Below, piece by piece: positions 1 through 12,500 of a stretch of 64,000 nt of DNA. How positions within the stretch are numbered: the stretch's first letter is position 1; each line of letters starts with the position of its first letter. The position numbers and the translations under genes were made by a program. A model generated the notes under the pieces. It worked only from the letters and a program-made list of their open reading frames with translations, was not told where the DNA came from and searched no databases. The DNA is from Spodoptera frugiperda (lineage: Eukaryota > Arthropoda > Insecta > Lepidoptera > Noctuidae): the NCBI RefSeq assembly GCF_023101765.2, contig NC_064223.1, forward strand, positions 496,001 through 560,000. The letters run 5' to 3'.

Positions 1-26
1 TTATTAATCTACAATTTCTTTTACAG

Positions 27-386
27 ATGCTGTTTTACACCCATGCAATTCCATTACCTGTGTTCTTGACACTATCACCTCAACTGCTAAGTACTGCATC
101 AATCCTGCCATTTGCAGCATGGGCGCTAATAGCTCTCAATATACTTTCCCAGTTCTATTGTACACATTCAGTACATGAGCTAGCAACCAAAGAAACTTCA
201 GTCACGGTGACATTCATACTAACTCTTAGAAAGTTCGCTTCTCTATTGATCTCTACGATTGTATTTAAAAATAATTTGAACGTTTATCACGTTATTGGGA
301 CTGTGTTAGTCGCTATAGGCACTTGTGTATATTTCGACTTCTTCTCCGCTAGACGGCAAAGACCCGTGAGTATGAAGACTAAGTAA
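27..386 (+). CDS. SLC35B4: SLC35B4-like nucleotide-sugar transporter, last coding exon (partial gene)
   Basis: This is the C-terminal exon of a nucleotide-sugar transporter of the SLC35B4 family. The family exchanges UDP-GlcNAc/UDP-xylose in the ER-Golgi; the fly relative Efr is an ER transporter. The exon follows an acceptor (ttttacag, ending at 26) and ends with TAA at 384-386. The 119 residues contain about four hydrophobic membrane segments. Family landmarks are LFYTHAIPLPVFL near the start, VTFILTLRKFASLL around residues 60-73 and a short basic tail (SMKTK). The ATG at 27 is very likely an internal Met, because family members continue upstream of the aligned LFY motif; earlier exons lie left of the window. 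The gene converges on the Rbp1 gene. Family assignment is from recognised similarity; substrate is not shown by sequence. Confidence 0.85.
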   Translation: MLFYTHAIPLPVFLTLSPQLLSTASILPFAAWALIALNILSQFYCTHSVHELATKETSVTVTFILTLRKFASLLISTIVFKNNLNVYHVIGTVLVAIGTCVYFDFFSARRQRPVSMKTK

Positions 387-623
387 TATTATTATGTATT
401 TTTTGTGAACTGACTTCATGACATTCCTGCCGAATTTATTATTATTATTGTAGCAATGAGAGTCATTGTGTTGTGACTTTATAGATCTTTTTATGTTTTA
501 AGAGTTTATAGGTGTCTAAATTATAATTATTTGTAATGATCAAAAGTATTTGTTATACATATATCTATTTATATAAATGTTTTGGTATAATTTTATATTT
601 TATGTAAATTAGGATAAGAATAG

Positions 624-629
624 AATAAA
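624..629 (+). other. Polyadenylation signal AATAAA for SLC35B4
   Basis: AATAAA lies 238 nt after the SLC35B4 stop codon, a usual 3'UTR length. It is the only canonical hexamer I saw in this sense stretch, so it probably defines the transcript end. Confidence 0.6.
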
Positions 630-650
630 AATTTCGATATTATTTCCACA

Positions 651-656
651 TTTATT
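651..656 (-). other. Candidate polyadenylation signal for the Rbp1 gene
   Basis: TTTATT on the + strand reads AATAAA on the minus strand, about 550 nt past the Rbp1 stop codon. I saw no closer canonical signal. If used, the two convergent genes end within a few tens of bases of each other or overlap. Between 657 and 1208 I see no further gene. Confidence 0.4.
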
Positions 657-1208
657 TAGTAATCTTAAAATATTTTGTAACTATGTGTATCTAGTATATA
701 TGTGTTGATTCTTACAAAAGAAAAATTATACAACTTTGTAAGGCGTGAGTGTTTCTTCAAAAAACTTTAGCATTTTACAAGGTAGATATTATCTTCACTG
801 TGAAGTAAACAATCTAATGATTGAAAACGGCTACAGAATGCTTCTAATATCTTCCTCAGAGTCTAATTATGGATTCTCATATGATGTGACTGGTAACCAA
901 GGTATAAAAGCCTCAGCCGTGGCTTGGATCATTAAACCACTGACCTCAATAACCACCCAGTAACAATTCGAGAGAATAATGATTTTCTTACATAATTTTT
1001 CAAACAAACACCCATCTAATTGGAGTAAAAATATACAACCTTACAGCGAATTATAACTACAATAGACAGAAGCTGCTTGTACCATAAAGGATTAAAAATA
1101 TAGTTGTAGTAGCCTACTGGATTCATACACACAATCGCTCTATTCACATCACATCACTTATATTACAGTATTTGTCCAAGTTTTTCTTTAGAAGCCATAG
1201 TCTCATCT

Positions 1209-4162
1209 TCAATGTCTGAAAAAAGAAAACACGACGAAGTTAGTAAAAATATTTAGCACAAACAAAAAAGTTCAAGTTTGTCCCACTGTGAGATGGTATA
1301 ACTAGAAATATCTGAATCCGTGGGTTCTACATACCTACCTGCTCTTGCTGTCAGAGCGGCTGCGACGGTCACGGGAGCGAGAGCGTCGTACTGAGGGCGA
1401 GCGGCGACGGACCGATGGGGAGCGGCGCGGCGATCCCGATCTGCCTCGGGAGTACGAACGCCTTCGTGGACTGCGACTGCGGGATCTATCGACATAAACA
1501 AAATATTATGATGCGTCCAATTTTGCGCATAACGTAAACACAGTGCAACATCTACACCTCAGGGCAATTTCAACAGAACAACGCTCAAATTTATTACAAT
1601 TTTTTGGTCCTTCTGCATGAATAATTTTTAGTTATTCACCGCTTCAATGAGTCGACATCTCTTCTGTGTACCCATGTATAATTAGAGTAGGTAATATTTA
1701 GATATTGGGGGCCCATTTAATTACAGTCTACATTACACAAATCCCTAGTTACCTACACCTCAAACGCCAACACGACTTCTCTAATTCTAAGTATAGGCAA
1801 GGTAAGGTTCTAAGTATAGGATTTAAAAAGTACCGAGACATGGTGAGCCTGCGAAGGTTGACCGTTGTGGGGCTGCTGTGAGGCCGAAGGGATATTACTG
1901 AGGCGGAGGCGAGTTTCAATGTTATCTTCCGTCGAACGGTGGCATTAATTGGAAGTTTCAAGAAAAATTGCGGTAACACGGGGAAGTTGATCGCCGTTAG
2001 GTTGTATTTCTAGCTCGGTGCCACGGTGACGACGAGTGTGTGCAGTCGGTGAAGCATTAGGAGTTGCAATGACATTCAGGATGTTTGTAGGATCCTACAC
2101 TGTGTGGCTCTCTATAATGCATTATATTCAAGTCCAGGTTCGGATTACGGTTGGGGACTAGGTGATGGCGGTCAGGAGGTAAGTTATAGGGACGCAGATG
2201 TTGGAGACGTCGGCTGCGCGCAGAAGTTTGGAGAGCCGATCGCAGAAGTTGAGCGGGATGTTGTTGCGAGCGGCGTTCGCGGATGTCAGATTGGTTAACG
2301 AGCCGTAGTTGTGGTGAAGACATGTGGTGAGGTCGTTGGTGTGTTGGTGGTTGGTTGATAAAATGGACCTGTAAACGTTCCAACACCCACCACTTTTAAT
2401 ATCTCCAGATCAACGTACTTACTTAACTACTTGTCTTTGATTAATTTAACAGCATTTTGATTCTTCAAAAGCAAGCAAATCATGTAATTTAAGTCCATTT
2501 GCTAACTGCAAATTAGACTTACGAGGTAAATAATGAGGTACTTAGTTGTTAATGATGATCACTAATGGACTTTCAATTTGAATCTTGTCCCACCCATCTG
2601 AGATTACATGTTTGGACAGTTACTAAGGAAGTTATAGCATTATCCTTTTTCTTTTTGGTTGTAAGGATGCATTTATTTTCATTCTCATGAAAATGTTATA
2701 AGAAGTTCCCCTTGTTTTTCATTTAGGTATATTTATAATGGTAACTACTCTAACAACTGATCAAATTACTATGTGACATACCTGGAGTATCGGCGATCTC
2801 TTCTTGTGCGGCCATTAGACATTTCAACACGGATGCGAGTGCCACAGCATCGTCTATAAACAAGATAAAGAAAAAAATAAATAACATGTTACGAATTTCA
2901 ATAAATAAAAGTACATTTATGTTTTGTCCAATTTTTAAATATAGTCTGACGGGCGGACAATATAGTCTATTTAAATTTACCTACCCTTGATTTAACGCAA
3001 AAGCAGCAGCATCGTTATCATTGGTTAATGCAAAACCATTATTACATCATGTGGTGATTAACTACTGATAGAAAACGTCTGGACGTATTCAATACAGTTT
3101 TTAATTAGGTACTTACCTACGAATTACGCAAATGCAATCGTAAAAACTGAACAATAAATCGATGTGTTAAGTATTTTCGAAGTAGAAATCTAGAATATTT
3201 ATTAGAAATTCTCAGTTTCAAAGTTTGAAGATGCATACATACTAAAAAAAGAAAGTTTTAAACCTTGATAAAGATTTTTAAAACAAAAATGTTCCCCATT
3301 CCAAGACAAGTGGTATTCCATTTAGGGGATATCACATCTCAGTCTTAGTCTGGAGGTATCGTGATCTAGCACACTTATGACTCAAGCGTTTCACATTAAG
3401 GGTGGAACGGATCTAAGGAGCGTGCAGAGTAACCGTTGAACTGAGGTTTGAACTCGCGATCTATCGATCGGCAGTCGCCGCCATGACCGTTCTACTATCG
3501 TTTATTTACCGAGGTCACGCGAAATAGGCACTCGGTTTTAAGCTAGATAGGTAACAGTTAAATTATAATACTTTTGATGTAACAATCTCCTAATGAAAAG
3601 ACATAAGACAACGTAAAAGTTGGATGAAAAACTTGATTCTTAGAAAAAATACCACGCAGACGGTATTTCTTTTCGAAGCGACCTGTCTACTTTGCATGGT
3701 ATTTTTATGAATCCTTTAGATTTCCTTCAATCGTCTATAGGTACTTTTATCAAGAAATATACTGTTCGATTTGTACAAATACATACTATTGTAACAAAGT
3801 GTAAAAGTATTCAGAAGCATCATCAAGAGTGGGTCAAGTGAAACTAAAATGGCGGATGAACTTCGGTTCGATCGGTATTATAAAAGCACATAGGCACTGA
3901 AGTACAAATGGTGGAACAAAACTAAGAATATGAAATAATTGAGTATTACTTACGTGCCATCCAAGCCTCGTACGGAATCTTCAGCATCACGTGGGTCTTC
4001 AAATTCTACAAACGCAAATCCTGGCGGATTCCTCGCCACCCACACATTCCTAATGTTTCCGTATTTCGAGAATACTTTTTCTATTTCGTATTTAGACGCA
4101 TTTGTGCCAAGATTGCCGACATAAACCTTACAAGAGAGGTCCCATTCTCTGTAGCGAGACAT
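1209..4162 (-). CDS. Rbp1: SR splicing factor, Rbp1/SRSF3 family
   Basis: A serine/arginine-rich splicing factor that binds exonic enhancers in pre-mRNA and recruits the spliceosome in the nucleus. Coding exons on the minus strand are 3954-4162, 2782-2853, 1339-1485 and 1209-1215 (435 nt, 144 aa, phases consistent). The RRM occupies about residues 10-85, with RNP2 KVYVGNLG and RNP1-like GFAFVEFE, then GLDGTRCCGTRIRVEMSNGR, the fly Rbp1 signature. Residues about 90-144 form an RS domain ending RSRSDSKSRH. The final exon contributes only the last residues and TGA. An acceptor (ttttccag) directly precedes the ATG, so at least one 5'UTR exon lies upstream at an unresolved position. Length and ending match Drosophila Rbp1 (about 135-144 aa). 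Autoregulated splicing is common in the family but not shown here. Confidence 0.9.
1780..2390 (-). other. Coding-like, GC-richer stretch in Rbp1 intron
   Basis: This block lies in the intron between Rbp1 exons 2782-2853 and 1339-1485. It is richer in C and G than its surroundings and has overlapping minus-strand open frames (2386-2057 and 1979-1749) whose most protein-like reading shifts frame and meets stops. I do not recognise the protein. It could be a decayed retroelement or captured gene fragment, or an unusual alternative exon region. Confidence 0.3.
3330..3560 (-). repeat. tRNA-derived SINE-like fragment
   Basis: Read on the minus strand, a tggcggcgactgcc segment followed by gagttcaaacctc resembles the A-box and B-box of an internal RNA polymerase III promoter. 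No complete cloverleaf is visible, so this is more likely a degraded tRNA-derived SINE than a tRNA gene. Confidence 0.35.
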
Positions 4163-4574
4163 CTGGAAAATAGAAAAGCAACGTGTAATATTTTATTCGT
4201 TTCGACGCCATTTTGTTATCATCACTTCACTTATATTATTGGTTGCGTAATTTCACTTAAAACTAGCACTTACTTTGATTTCAATAGTGGTTTAATGACA
4301 ATGATAGATTTAAAGAGTCACTTTAAAATGAGTACTGATTTTAATTTGACTAGCTCACAACCTTCCTCTATAAACGTCCGAAACGGAATGAATAACGAAT
4401 GACGGAAATCGAAATGGAAGTACCTCGCCGCGATAACGAATGAATGAACGAATACGACGGAAAGAGAGAGGAAGGGTGACTTGAACGAAGTTCACGTCGT
4501 TCTGTTTTTCTTCATTTCATTCATTTCATGGCTCATTGATTGAACGATTTAATGAATGAATACAGACTATATTA

Positions 4575-4925
4575 TAGACTAGCTTCTGCCCGCGACTCCG
4601 TCCGCGCGGATGTCGGTCTTCGCGTGGAAGTTTTATTTCTCCATTTTGAGTAACTGTGAAAATGACATCTTATAAATATCTATTGGACCCAAATACGGCA
4701 AGGCCCATAATAATTAAGGAGATCCCTCTATTGAGCTACTGCTGTTGAGCAGAATAAAACTGAAAAATAAAGATTTTTTTCTACGTATTTTTCCAGGATA
4801 AAAAGTAACCTATTTTATGTCCAGGATAATAAGTTAATTATACCAAGTTTCAACGAAATCAAACCGTTAGTTTTCACGTGATGCCTGAACATATATAGAC
4901 AGACAGACAAAAAAATAATAATCAC
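4575..4925 (+). repeat. Interspersed retroelement tail (cccgcgact...gacagacaga family)
   Basis: Starts with cccgcgactccgtccgcg, continues through ccaggataaaaagtaacc and accaagtttcaacgaaatc, and ends in a gacagacagac run. This architecture recurs at 7545-7720 (fragment), 11360-11575, 5018-6160 and inverted at 61486-62845. The type looks like the 3' part of a non-LTR or non-autonomous element; no ORF remains. Confidence 0.5.
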
Positions 4926-5017
4926 ATATTTGGGTTTGGTATCGACCCAGTAGCACCCTGCTATTTATTTTTTCTATATTTTCAATGAACAGAATTGACC
5001 CTTCTACAGATTTATTA

Positions 5018-6160
5018 TAGCCCGCGACTTCGTTCGTGTGGAATAGTGACTTCCGGCAAATTTTTGGTTTTAACCACAAAATTCCCGATTTCGCGGGATC
5101 TCTTCAAAATTGAGATGTGGAAAATATTCTAGGGAACTCCTCAAAAATCAACATAATGAGCTCTGCGTTTGAATTTAATAGATGTATACTCACTTAGGGC
5201 ATTGAAAAAATAGTTTAAAAACGGACTTAAACTAAAGAAATATTATAATCTTTCCGAACTTAAGATCAAAGCTAACTTAAAACTAAAGAATTAAAGAAAG
5301 CTACGAATTACGAATTTATAACAATTAAAAAATAAATTATATTACAACCTATCCTCAATGCTATAATACCAAGCCAAACCAAACTTAAACTAAATAATTT
5401 AAAAGAAACGACTTAAATCTAATTAATTTATAAATTATAGACTTACAATTTTATTAAACAAACTAACTACAGTAACTACTAATAATCGATATCAAACTAA
5501 ACCTACGTTAAATAATTTAACCAGGAAAACCCAACAAATAAACTTTTTAATAGACAAATACAACGAAACCAATTTAGAATATACGAAACAGCAGGACCAC
5601 TGCAGACAAATAATCATACGACTTATAGTACACTATTTCCACAACAGTACCGAAGCGCTCGGCCGATACCCAACAAATACTAATAATAAAAACGATAGAA
5701 AACAAATAAAAACTATCCTATGTCCTTTCTAAGGTTCTAAACTATATCTGTACCAAATTTCAACCAAATCCGTCAAATAGTTGCGGAGATTAATGGTATA
5801 AGCATAGAATGTTCGACGTGATTCTTTAATTTGACATAACTTTTTTATTTATGAACCGATTGACATGAAACAAACACTAAATGTAAATTTAAGCATCCCA
5901 CAATATATTCGTGAAAACCGCATCCAACTCGGATCAGCCGTTTCTGAGATTAGCGCGCACAGACGAACAGACAAACAGACAAACAGACAAACAGACAAAC
6001 AGACAAACAGACAAACAGACAAACAGACAAACAGACAAAAAAAAAGTTAATTACATTTTTGGGTTCGACATCGACATAACAATAACCCCTGCTATTTTTT
6101 TTATTTTTATTTTCAATGTACAGACAGCACTTTTCTACGATTTTATTATATGTATAGATC
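5018..6160 (+). repeat. About 1.1-kb interspersed element, + copy
   Basis: Begins at cccgcgacttcgttcg and ends around tacgattttattatatg. A long, highly similar copy lies inverted at 61486-62845. It contains a short GACAAACA tandem run and no intact protein; the apparent reading frames rich in Thr, Asp and Gln come from that run. Confidence 0.6.
5960..6037 (+). repeat. (GACAAACA)n microsatellite
   Basis: About nine to ten uninterrupted copies of an 8-base GACAAACA unit inside the interspersed element. The inverted copy near 61610-61640 carries far fewer units, so the array has changed length since the copies separated. Confidence 0.9.
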
Positions 6161-6402
6161 ATTTGTATGGGAAAAGGGAAGGACAATGGCCAATCAGTCT
6201 GTGGATGAGATCAAAGACAATGTTGAAGCTTAGGAATAATTTCATTCCGTTCGGTCACTTTGATTCCATTTGTCTATAGTATTGTACCCCGTTCCCCGCC
6301 ACTCCACTTTTTGTTATTTATTTGTCAAACAGCTGATAGTTTCAGAGAATAGCGATGATTTTCTCGAATTAACTTGAATAAAAATCGATATTATTAACGA
6401 AC

Positions 6403-6504
6403 ATGGATGTAGTAGGGCTTTTGAACAATATAAACGATAATTCGAACATGTTTGCTGTGAAAACATGGACGTCCGAGTGGTCTAACAATTTTCAAGACAA
6501 CCAA
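6403..6504 (+). CDS. sws: sws first coding exon, form a
   Basis: Encodes 34 residues starting MDVVGLLNNINDN and ends in phase 0 at CCAA|GTAAGT. Fly SWS also begins with MDV, which supports this start. The segment is polar; the membrane helix is in the next exon. The promoter must lie in roughly 6150-6400, but I see no convincing core element there. Confidence 0.75.
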
Positions 6505-9500
6505 GTAAGTATTGATTTTTCGGTTTACAGTTTGTCTTATTTCGTTAATTTAGTGGGAAGTATGTGTTAAAATTAGTAAATTAGGTGTTGGTGTGTTTTT
6601 AATATGAATCCGGAAGTGTTTTGTTAGGTTACAAGGGTACGGAATTGTAATAATAGAAATCGGTATCCTTGAGACCAATGTTATCGCATTCGATGCAAGA
6701 ATAGATTGGGAAATAGTCCGGTTATCAATTAGTTAAAGATTTCTATCTTGAAAACTATTTCTAATTGGTAAAAAACTTATTTTTAATCACCCATAGTTGG
6801 AAGTTTAAGATTTGAGACATCTTAAATTTTTGGTAGGTAATTTTAAGATTCTGTCGTAGTTAGTACCTTTCGTTCTTCTTATTTTACCCAGTAAAATTAT
6901 TAGGTTTAGTAAAAATATTGTATTTCCAATATTCAGTCTAATTGGAATTGCAAAATTACTGAACACTCTTATCATTAACATTAGGAAGTTTATGTCATTA
7001 TTATTTATTATATATTATAAAGATATAAAATAACATATAATAAATTAAAAAACCTGGCCTTTTAAGTCTCCTATTTTAGAACTATTATTATAATCTATTA
7101 TTTAGAACTATGCTATTATAATATTATACTCAGAAGATTCTGAGGATAAGAAGACATTAACTACATTGCTCTCATGTAAACTTGAAAAAAAAACTAAAAA
7201 TCTATTTAAATACACTTTTAAAAATAAGAGGAGGGTTATGTTATGTTAATTGAAGAAAACAGGTAATTATACCTAATTTGAATAAGATCTTTAACAACAC
7301 TTATTGATGAACACTTTTTCTAATCCTCCACTAAGTATTAAAATAAAAATTATGCTGATAAATAAACAATGAATAGACAAATATATAAGAAGAATCAATT
7401 TCAAACCTAATTCAATAGTGCATTGAGTGTACTTTGCCTATAATGGAAGAAAAAATGTTTATTCACTAGAATTATAGGTCCAAAGTTCAAATTAATCACA
7501 CAAAGTAGTAGGTATTGTAATGGGACTGAAGTACTTATGTACTAACTAGTTTCTGTTAGCGTCTACGCCTGCATTCACATAGGATAAAAAACATATGTGG
7601 TATTTCTGACTATAATCTACCCCTGTTTCAAATTTCATCTTAATCCCTTCAGTTATTTTGATGTTATGAAGTAACAAAAACTACAAACCTTCACATTTGT
7701 TATATTAGTAGAATAACAGAGTAGATATTATTGCATTCTTACTATATGTGAGTAATATGTTATGAAACATTTTAGCCTTAGCCTCCTTATAAACCTCCTG
7801 GAGCTATGAACGGCCTAGCGGGTTTACCGGGGCTCCGGCTTAAAAAGCTATAATAAATCTCCAGAGCTTAGGCTTGTTCTTCAGTCTGGATTTCTATCCT
7901 ATCCTTTTATTGATGGTTAATTATATCATTTTCAAAGATGTAATCTCTAAATTAATATTAAAATACTTCTGACTTCTGTAGATGTTTTTTTTTTATCTGC
8001 AATCCTTATGTTCTATAGAAGCTGTAATTTCAGTTTTATGTAGTTTTGTAGCATTGTGTAGTTGAATGTAAATTGACATATCAAGTTATTTAGCTTATCT
8101 GAAACAACAGTAGTTACTGTTATTAATGTCAGTGTTTGATGTTCCAATCTGTATTGAATAATTTTATAGTAGCATTAAGTTCTATACTACTGATTTTTAT
8201 TAGTTTAAACAACATTTGTAAAGAAAAATATTAAATAATGCCACATGTTATTAGCACAATGGTTTTTCAGCCATTTTACATTTGTGGTATTTATAAATAT
8301 CTCAGCTAATGGTTTCTACCGAATGTCTCTGTGTGTTATTTTTTAGTATGCTGTTATTACACTACAAACAAGCAACATAAAACAATTAAAGTGATGAACT
8401 TTTAGTATTTGTCTGACAAACAACTCGAGACTTAATCAAGACTTTAAAGTTATTTTTGACTGTAAAAGTATTATTTCATTTTTCGGTAACTTTCAGTTAT
8501 AGTCTTTAATCCATATGGTAATATTCTCAACTCTATTAACTTATTACATGCTGCTAATGACGTTATTATTAATTAATATGAATACCATTAATAAATTACT
8601 TAACCCAGTCCTCAGCAATTGTTTTCGGAACATAATCATTACTAAGTAATCATTAAATGTCTCTGAGTACAGCAATTACCTTCTAACTAACTATTCATCA
8701 TACCACATCAAAACTCCTTTGTTTCCTAACAACAGCGATGCATTTCGCGAGGTCATCACAAAGCCTATGACCCCTCTCAGGGCAATGCACTCGGTCAATA
8801 AAGCCGGCGCATTTAATGCGAATGTGAAACATTTTGCGCTTGCACGAACGACGATCGTTCTGGGCGGAAATAATTTTATATTGTAATAAAGATTGATAGA
8901 ATAATTTGCAGAGGAAATGTAGCGAAAAGTGGCGTTGTAAATTGTATAATTCTGTGGTTCGAAGTTGTCTGGACTAGGACCTATCTAAATTATGTTCCTA
9001 AGCTCAGGACCTACCTTCAAGGAATTAAACCGTTACCAATATGAAAAATAAAATACAGAACGGTAGTATTTCTATCTACAGACAAGGTCCACTAAAAATT
9101 CGTTTGCAACCCACCTTGGGAAGGGCGTAGTCTTTAGGTCTTGGTTTGGGAAACCCTGGTATAATTGGTTCACTTCTGTAGTTATCTTTTAAATAGGCGC
9201 AATGTTGTGTAGATGTATATTTGTGTATAGATCTCGTAAATACATCTTTCGTTTGACAGTTTTCGATACTTAACTACTCTATGCTTTTTCGATAGTTCAG
9301 TACTTATTTTAATACGAACCCGTATTCATTACTAAGTATGTTTACGGATGATTTAATATATTGGCAATTATGTAGTAGTTAATATTAGATTAGCTACTCA
9401 TGCACTTAGCCACTCTAACGTCCATGGATAGCACGGTATCCAAAAAAAGGAGCGTCATACGTCCATGGATACTATAGTTTCCAAAGTGACGAGTTCTGTT

Positions 9501-12500
9501 TAACTCCCTCTAGTTTAAAATACGGTCTTGTTTGGTGAGTTTTGACTGATAATCTATACAGCTGAATAAATTGTTCGACGAAAAAATAAGACATGGCGTT
9601 GTAATATGCTTTGACAAACAAAATATAAATTTTTAAAGTTAGTTGACTCGTTTTTGAAGTGTTTTTGTGAGTTCCAACAATTATGTCGTAAATACTACAG
9701 TTTTGTTTAATTTATCTTGCAAGTGTTATACATCAAAATAAACTAGAAGATTTGTGCTTTACGATGATGTATAAATATCACAGTTTTAGCTGATAAATCT
9801 AGTCTAATTTTAACTTCAAACGATTGTTGTTTCGAAAAAAATGGCCGGTCTGGTGTTGGCCACTTTTAGTTTTGTTTATACATATTTTACATACTTTGCA
9901 TTACAATAGTATATAAAATATCGAAATACATTTCGTAATAAGCAAAATAATACATTTTTCAAAGAGAAATATACTAAATTCATTGAAGATTCCATAATAA
10001 TGTCAATGTGTTCCTCAGGTTTTTTGATGTGTAAAATTACGAGTAGTGTTTTCTTTCGATTTAATTACAATACTTAGAGTGAACCGAATATAATCATATA
10101 TACATCAAAAGAAAGGGTAATGAGTCTAGTTTGTTGTAAAAATATTTTATTGATAAAATATGCAATAGTTGTGCCGTATATTCTAAAAAGGTAGAAATAA
10201 TTCTGTTTTTTTTCTGTGTTTCATGTTTAACCCGTTTTATTGTATTTTAAAGATTAACTAAAGATTTAAAAAAATCGTTAAGATTGATCAGTATTCTTCA
10301 ATCTTTTTTTTGGTATTCTTTTCTTTATTCTAGGCATTACGGTTCAGTAGCTATATAGGTTTTTTGTTACGACGAACTTGCGAGTCGCGCGCGGTTCGGA
10401 TGCCGTGCGCGGCTGGACGTTAGAGAGATAAACGGTCGCGCGGGCCGGACGTTAGAGTGGTTAGTAACTAATTTAATGATGCTAATTATAATAATAATCG
10501 ATAATCGATTGCCTGATTAGTCGATTGACTGATTGGTCGGTTGACTGATTAGTATCATCTATCTAGCTATTACATGTCTAGAATTATTAAATTAATGAAT
10601 TGTACTTTTAGCAAATACTGTTAATTATTTAATCTTCAACAGTTCTTAATAGTAGTGCTACTGCTAGGGCTCGAAGTCACGACCTGTGATCTTTTGACCG
10701 TGAGCTAATGTCATAGACTACTGCCGTGTTTTAAATGCTGTAACATGTATTAGACCTATTTTAATATAGCTCTGTTATACAGCCAATAATTTATACCAAC
10801 AAAAATCTGTTGAAGGCAAATCTTCCGCTAGTGCCGGTCACTTTTGCCCCTCATGGCGTTTAATGTGTTAAATGGTATTTTAACGTTATGGTCTTTATGT
10901 TTAAATACCACAAACATGTTAATTTGATGATGACGGGATATGTAAATAAAAAAAAAAATTGACAGTTAGGTAACGAAAAAAATATTAGACACGTATTTTT
11001 TAGTCGTTTAAGAAAACAATACTTAGATAAAACAAATCAAGGTATCTATAGTAGTGAGAGCGAAGAAAATAAGAAAATGTTCATAGTCTTGTCTTATAAA
11101 TTATATCAATCAAAAAATTCATATAAATAGCCTATTTTACTACTAAATTGCTCCAAACAATATCTATCAGTAATTGTCCAATGTCCACAATACGTTGTTT
11201 ATTAGGTAAACTATATTTATGGACAAGTCGTTACATACCGATGATATTATCGCGACTTTGCATGTCATCACGACAATGTCGCGATAACAGAAACTATTTT
11301 TCTATTTATTTAACTACATTTGCGTCATAGATGTAATATCTGTTGATGATGAAAAATAGCTGTTGCCCCCGGCTTCGTCCGCGTAGTATAGCGACTCCTG
11401 AAAGTATTAGAGGTTTAATTTTTTTTTCTAAAATAAAATATGTTTTCTAAAATAAAAGTAGCCCAAGTTACTCCTTAGTACATCAGCTAACAATGAATAA
11501 AAGTTCCCATCACAATCAGTCCAGCTATTACAGAGATTAGCCGGAACATACAGACAGACAGACAGTCAAAAATTGTGGTTTTGGTGTATGTATCGTACGT
11601 AATGTATATTATATTCATATGCATGTAGTAAAAAGCGATTATTCCAATATTACAAACTGACACTCCAATTTAATTTATTAGGTAGTCTAGATATACTTGA
11701 GGGCTAATGTAGTTAGATTGTTTCTATGTTTTTATAGGGTTCTGTACTCGATAGGCTTTTTGACCCTTATTAGTTAGAGTCCATTTTTGTTTGCACCATT
11801 TGTCTATTGCCTATCTGCAAAAGTATATTCCGATTTGATAACGACTATGACATGACATGCTAATTATATTATTATTATCTTAGCATGATCTATAATCTCT
11901 ATAACACAGATTACTAAATAGTTACTAAGCTATAACATCAAATAAATTAATCACAATAAAACGAACGCGTAATTTTGTCCTTGTTTATTTTCGCATAACG
12001 GATCCTTTCATATCTAACTAGGCTCATTCGGTTGTACGTGCACTCATATAGCCTTGTTCCAAAATAAAATAGATTATCTTATATATAAAAACGAAATGAT
12101 GTTAGTCAGTCTCGCCAAAACTCGAAAACGGCTGGATCGATTTTGCCAATAGGCATAGAAAGTGAGAAAAGTTGCGGACTATCTAGCGGGCTTACCGGGG
12201 CTCCGGCTCAAAAAGTAGGAGAAGGAACTGGGTGGTTTTTAGTCAGTAAGAGTGACTCTCCCTCTCGCCTTGCCCAAGGCGGGAGAAGTCATTGGATGAT
12301 ATTACCCCCTCAAAATAAAAAGGGGAGAATGTTGATGTTGAAAGGGGCACGTCAGCTAATACAAAATAATTCCTCTCTTTCTTATCTACACTACCTGGCC
12401 TCTTCTGGCCCTGAGTAACAAACGTTGTGAATTCAATTATTTGCACAAGTTTAACAGTGTTCGACCTTGAATACAACTACGTAACAATAAAATTTAAATG

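Noticed and set aside
745..963. 72-aa + strand frame after SLC35B4
   Set aside because: No start context, motif or splice link was seen; it lies in the probable 3'UTR region of the convergent Rbp1 gene.
1253..1501. 82-aa minus-strand frame over the RS exon
   Set aside because: It reads the Rbp1 RS exon in the wrong frame; the correct frame gives RSRSRSPRRRSYSRGR and joins in phase to both neighbours.
5865..6279. Thr/Asp/Gln-rich frames
   Set aside because: They are translations of the GACAAACA microsatellite inside an interspersed element.
12143..12476. Frames on both strands near 12.3 kb
   Set aside because: They coincide with a SINE-1 copy and carry no protein signature.
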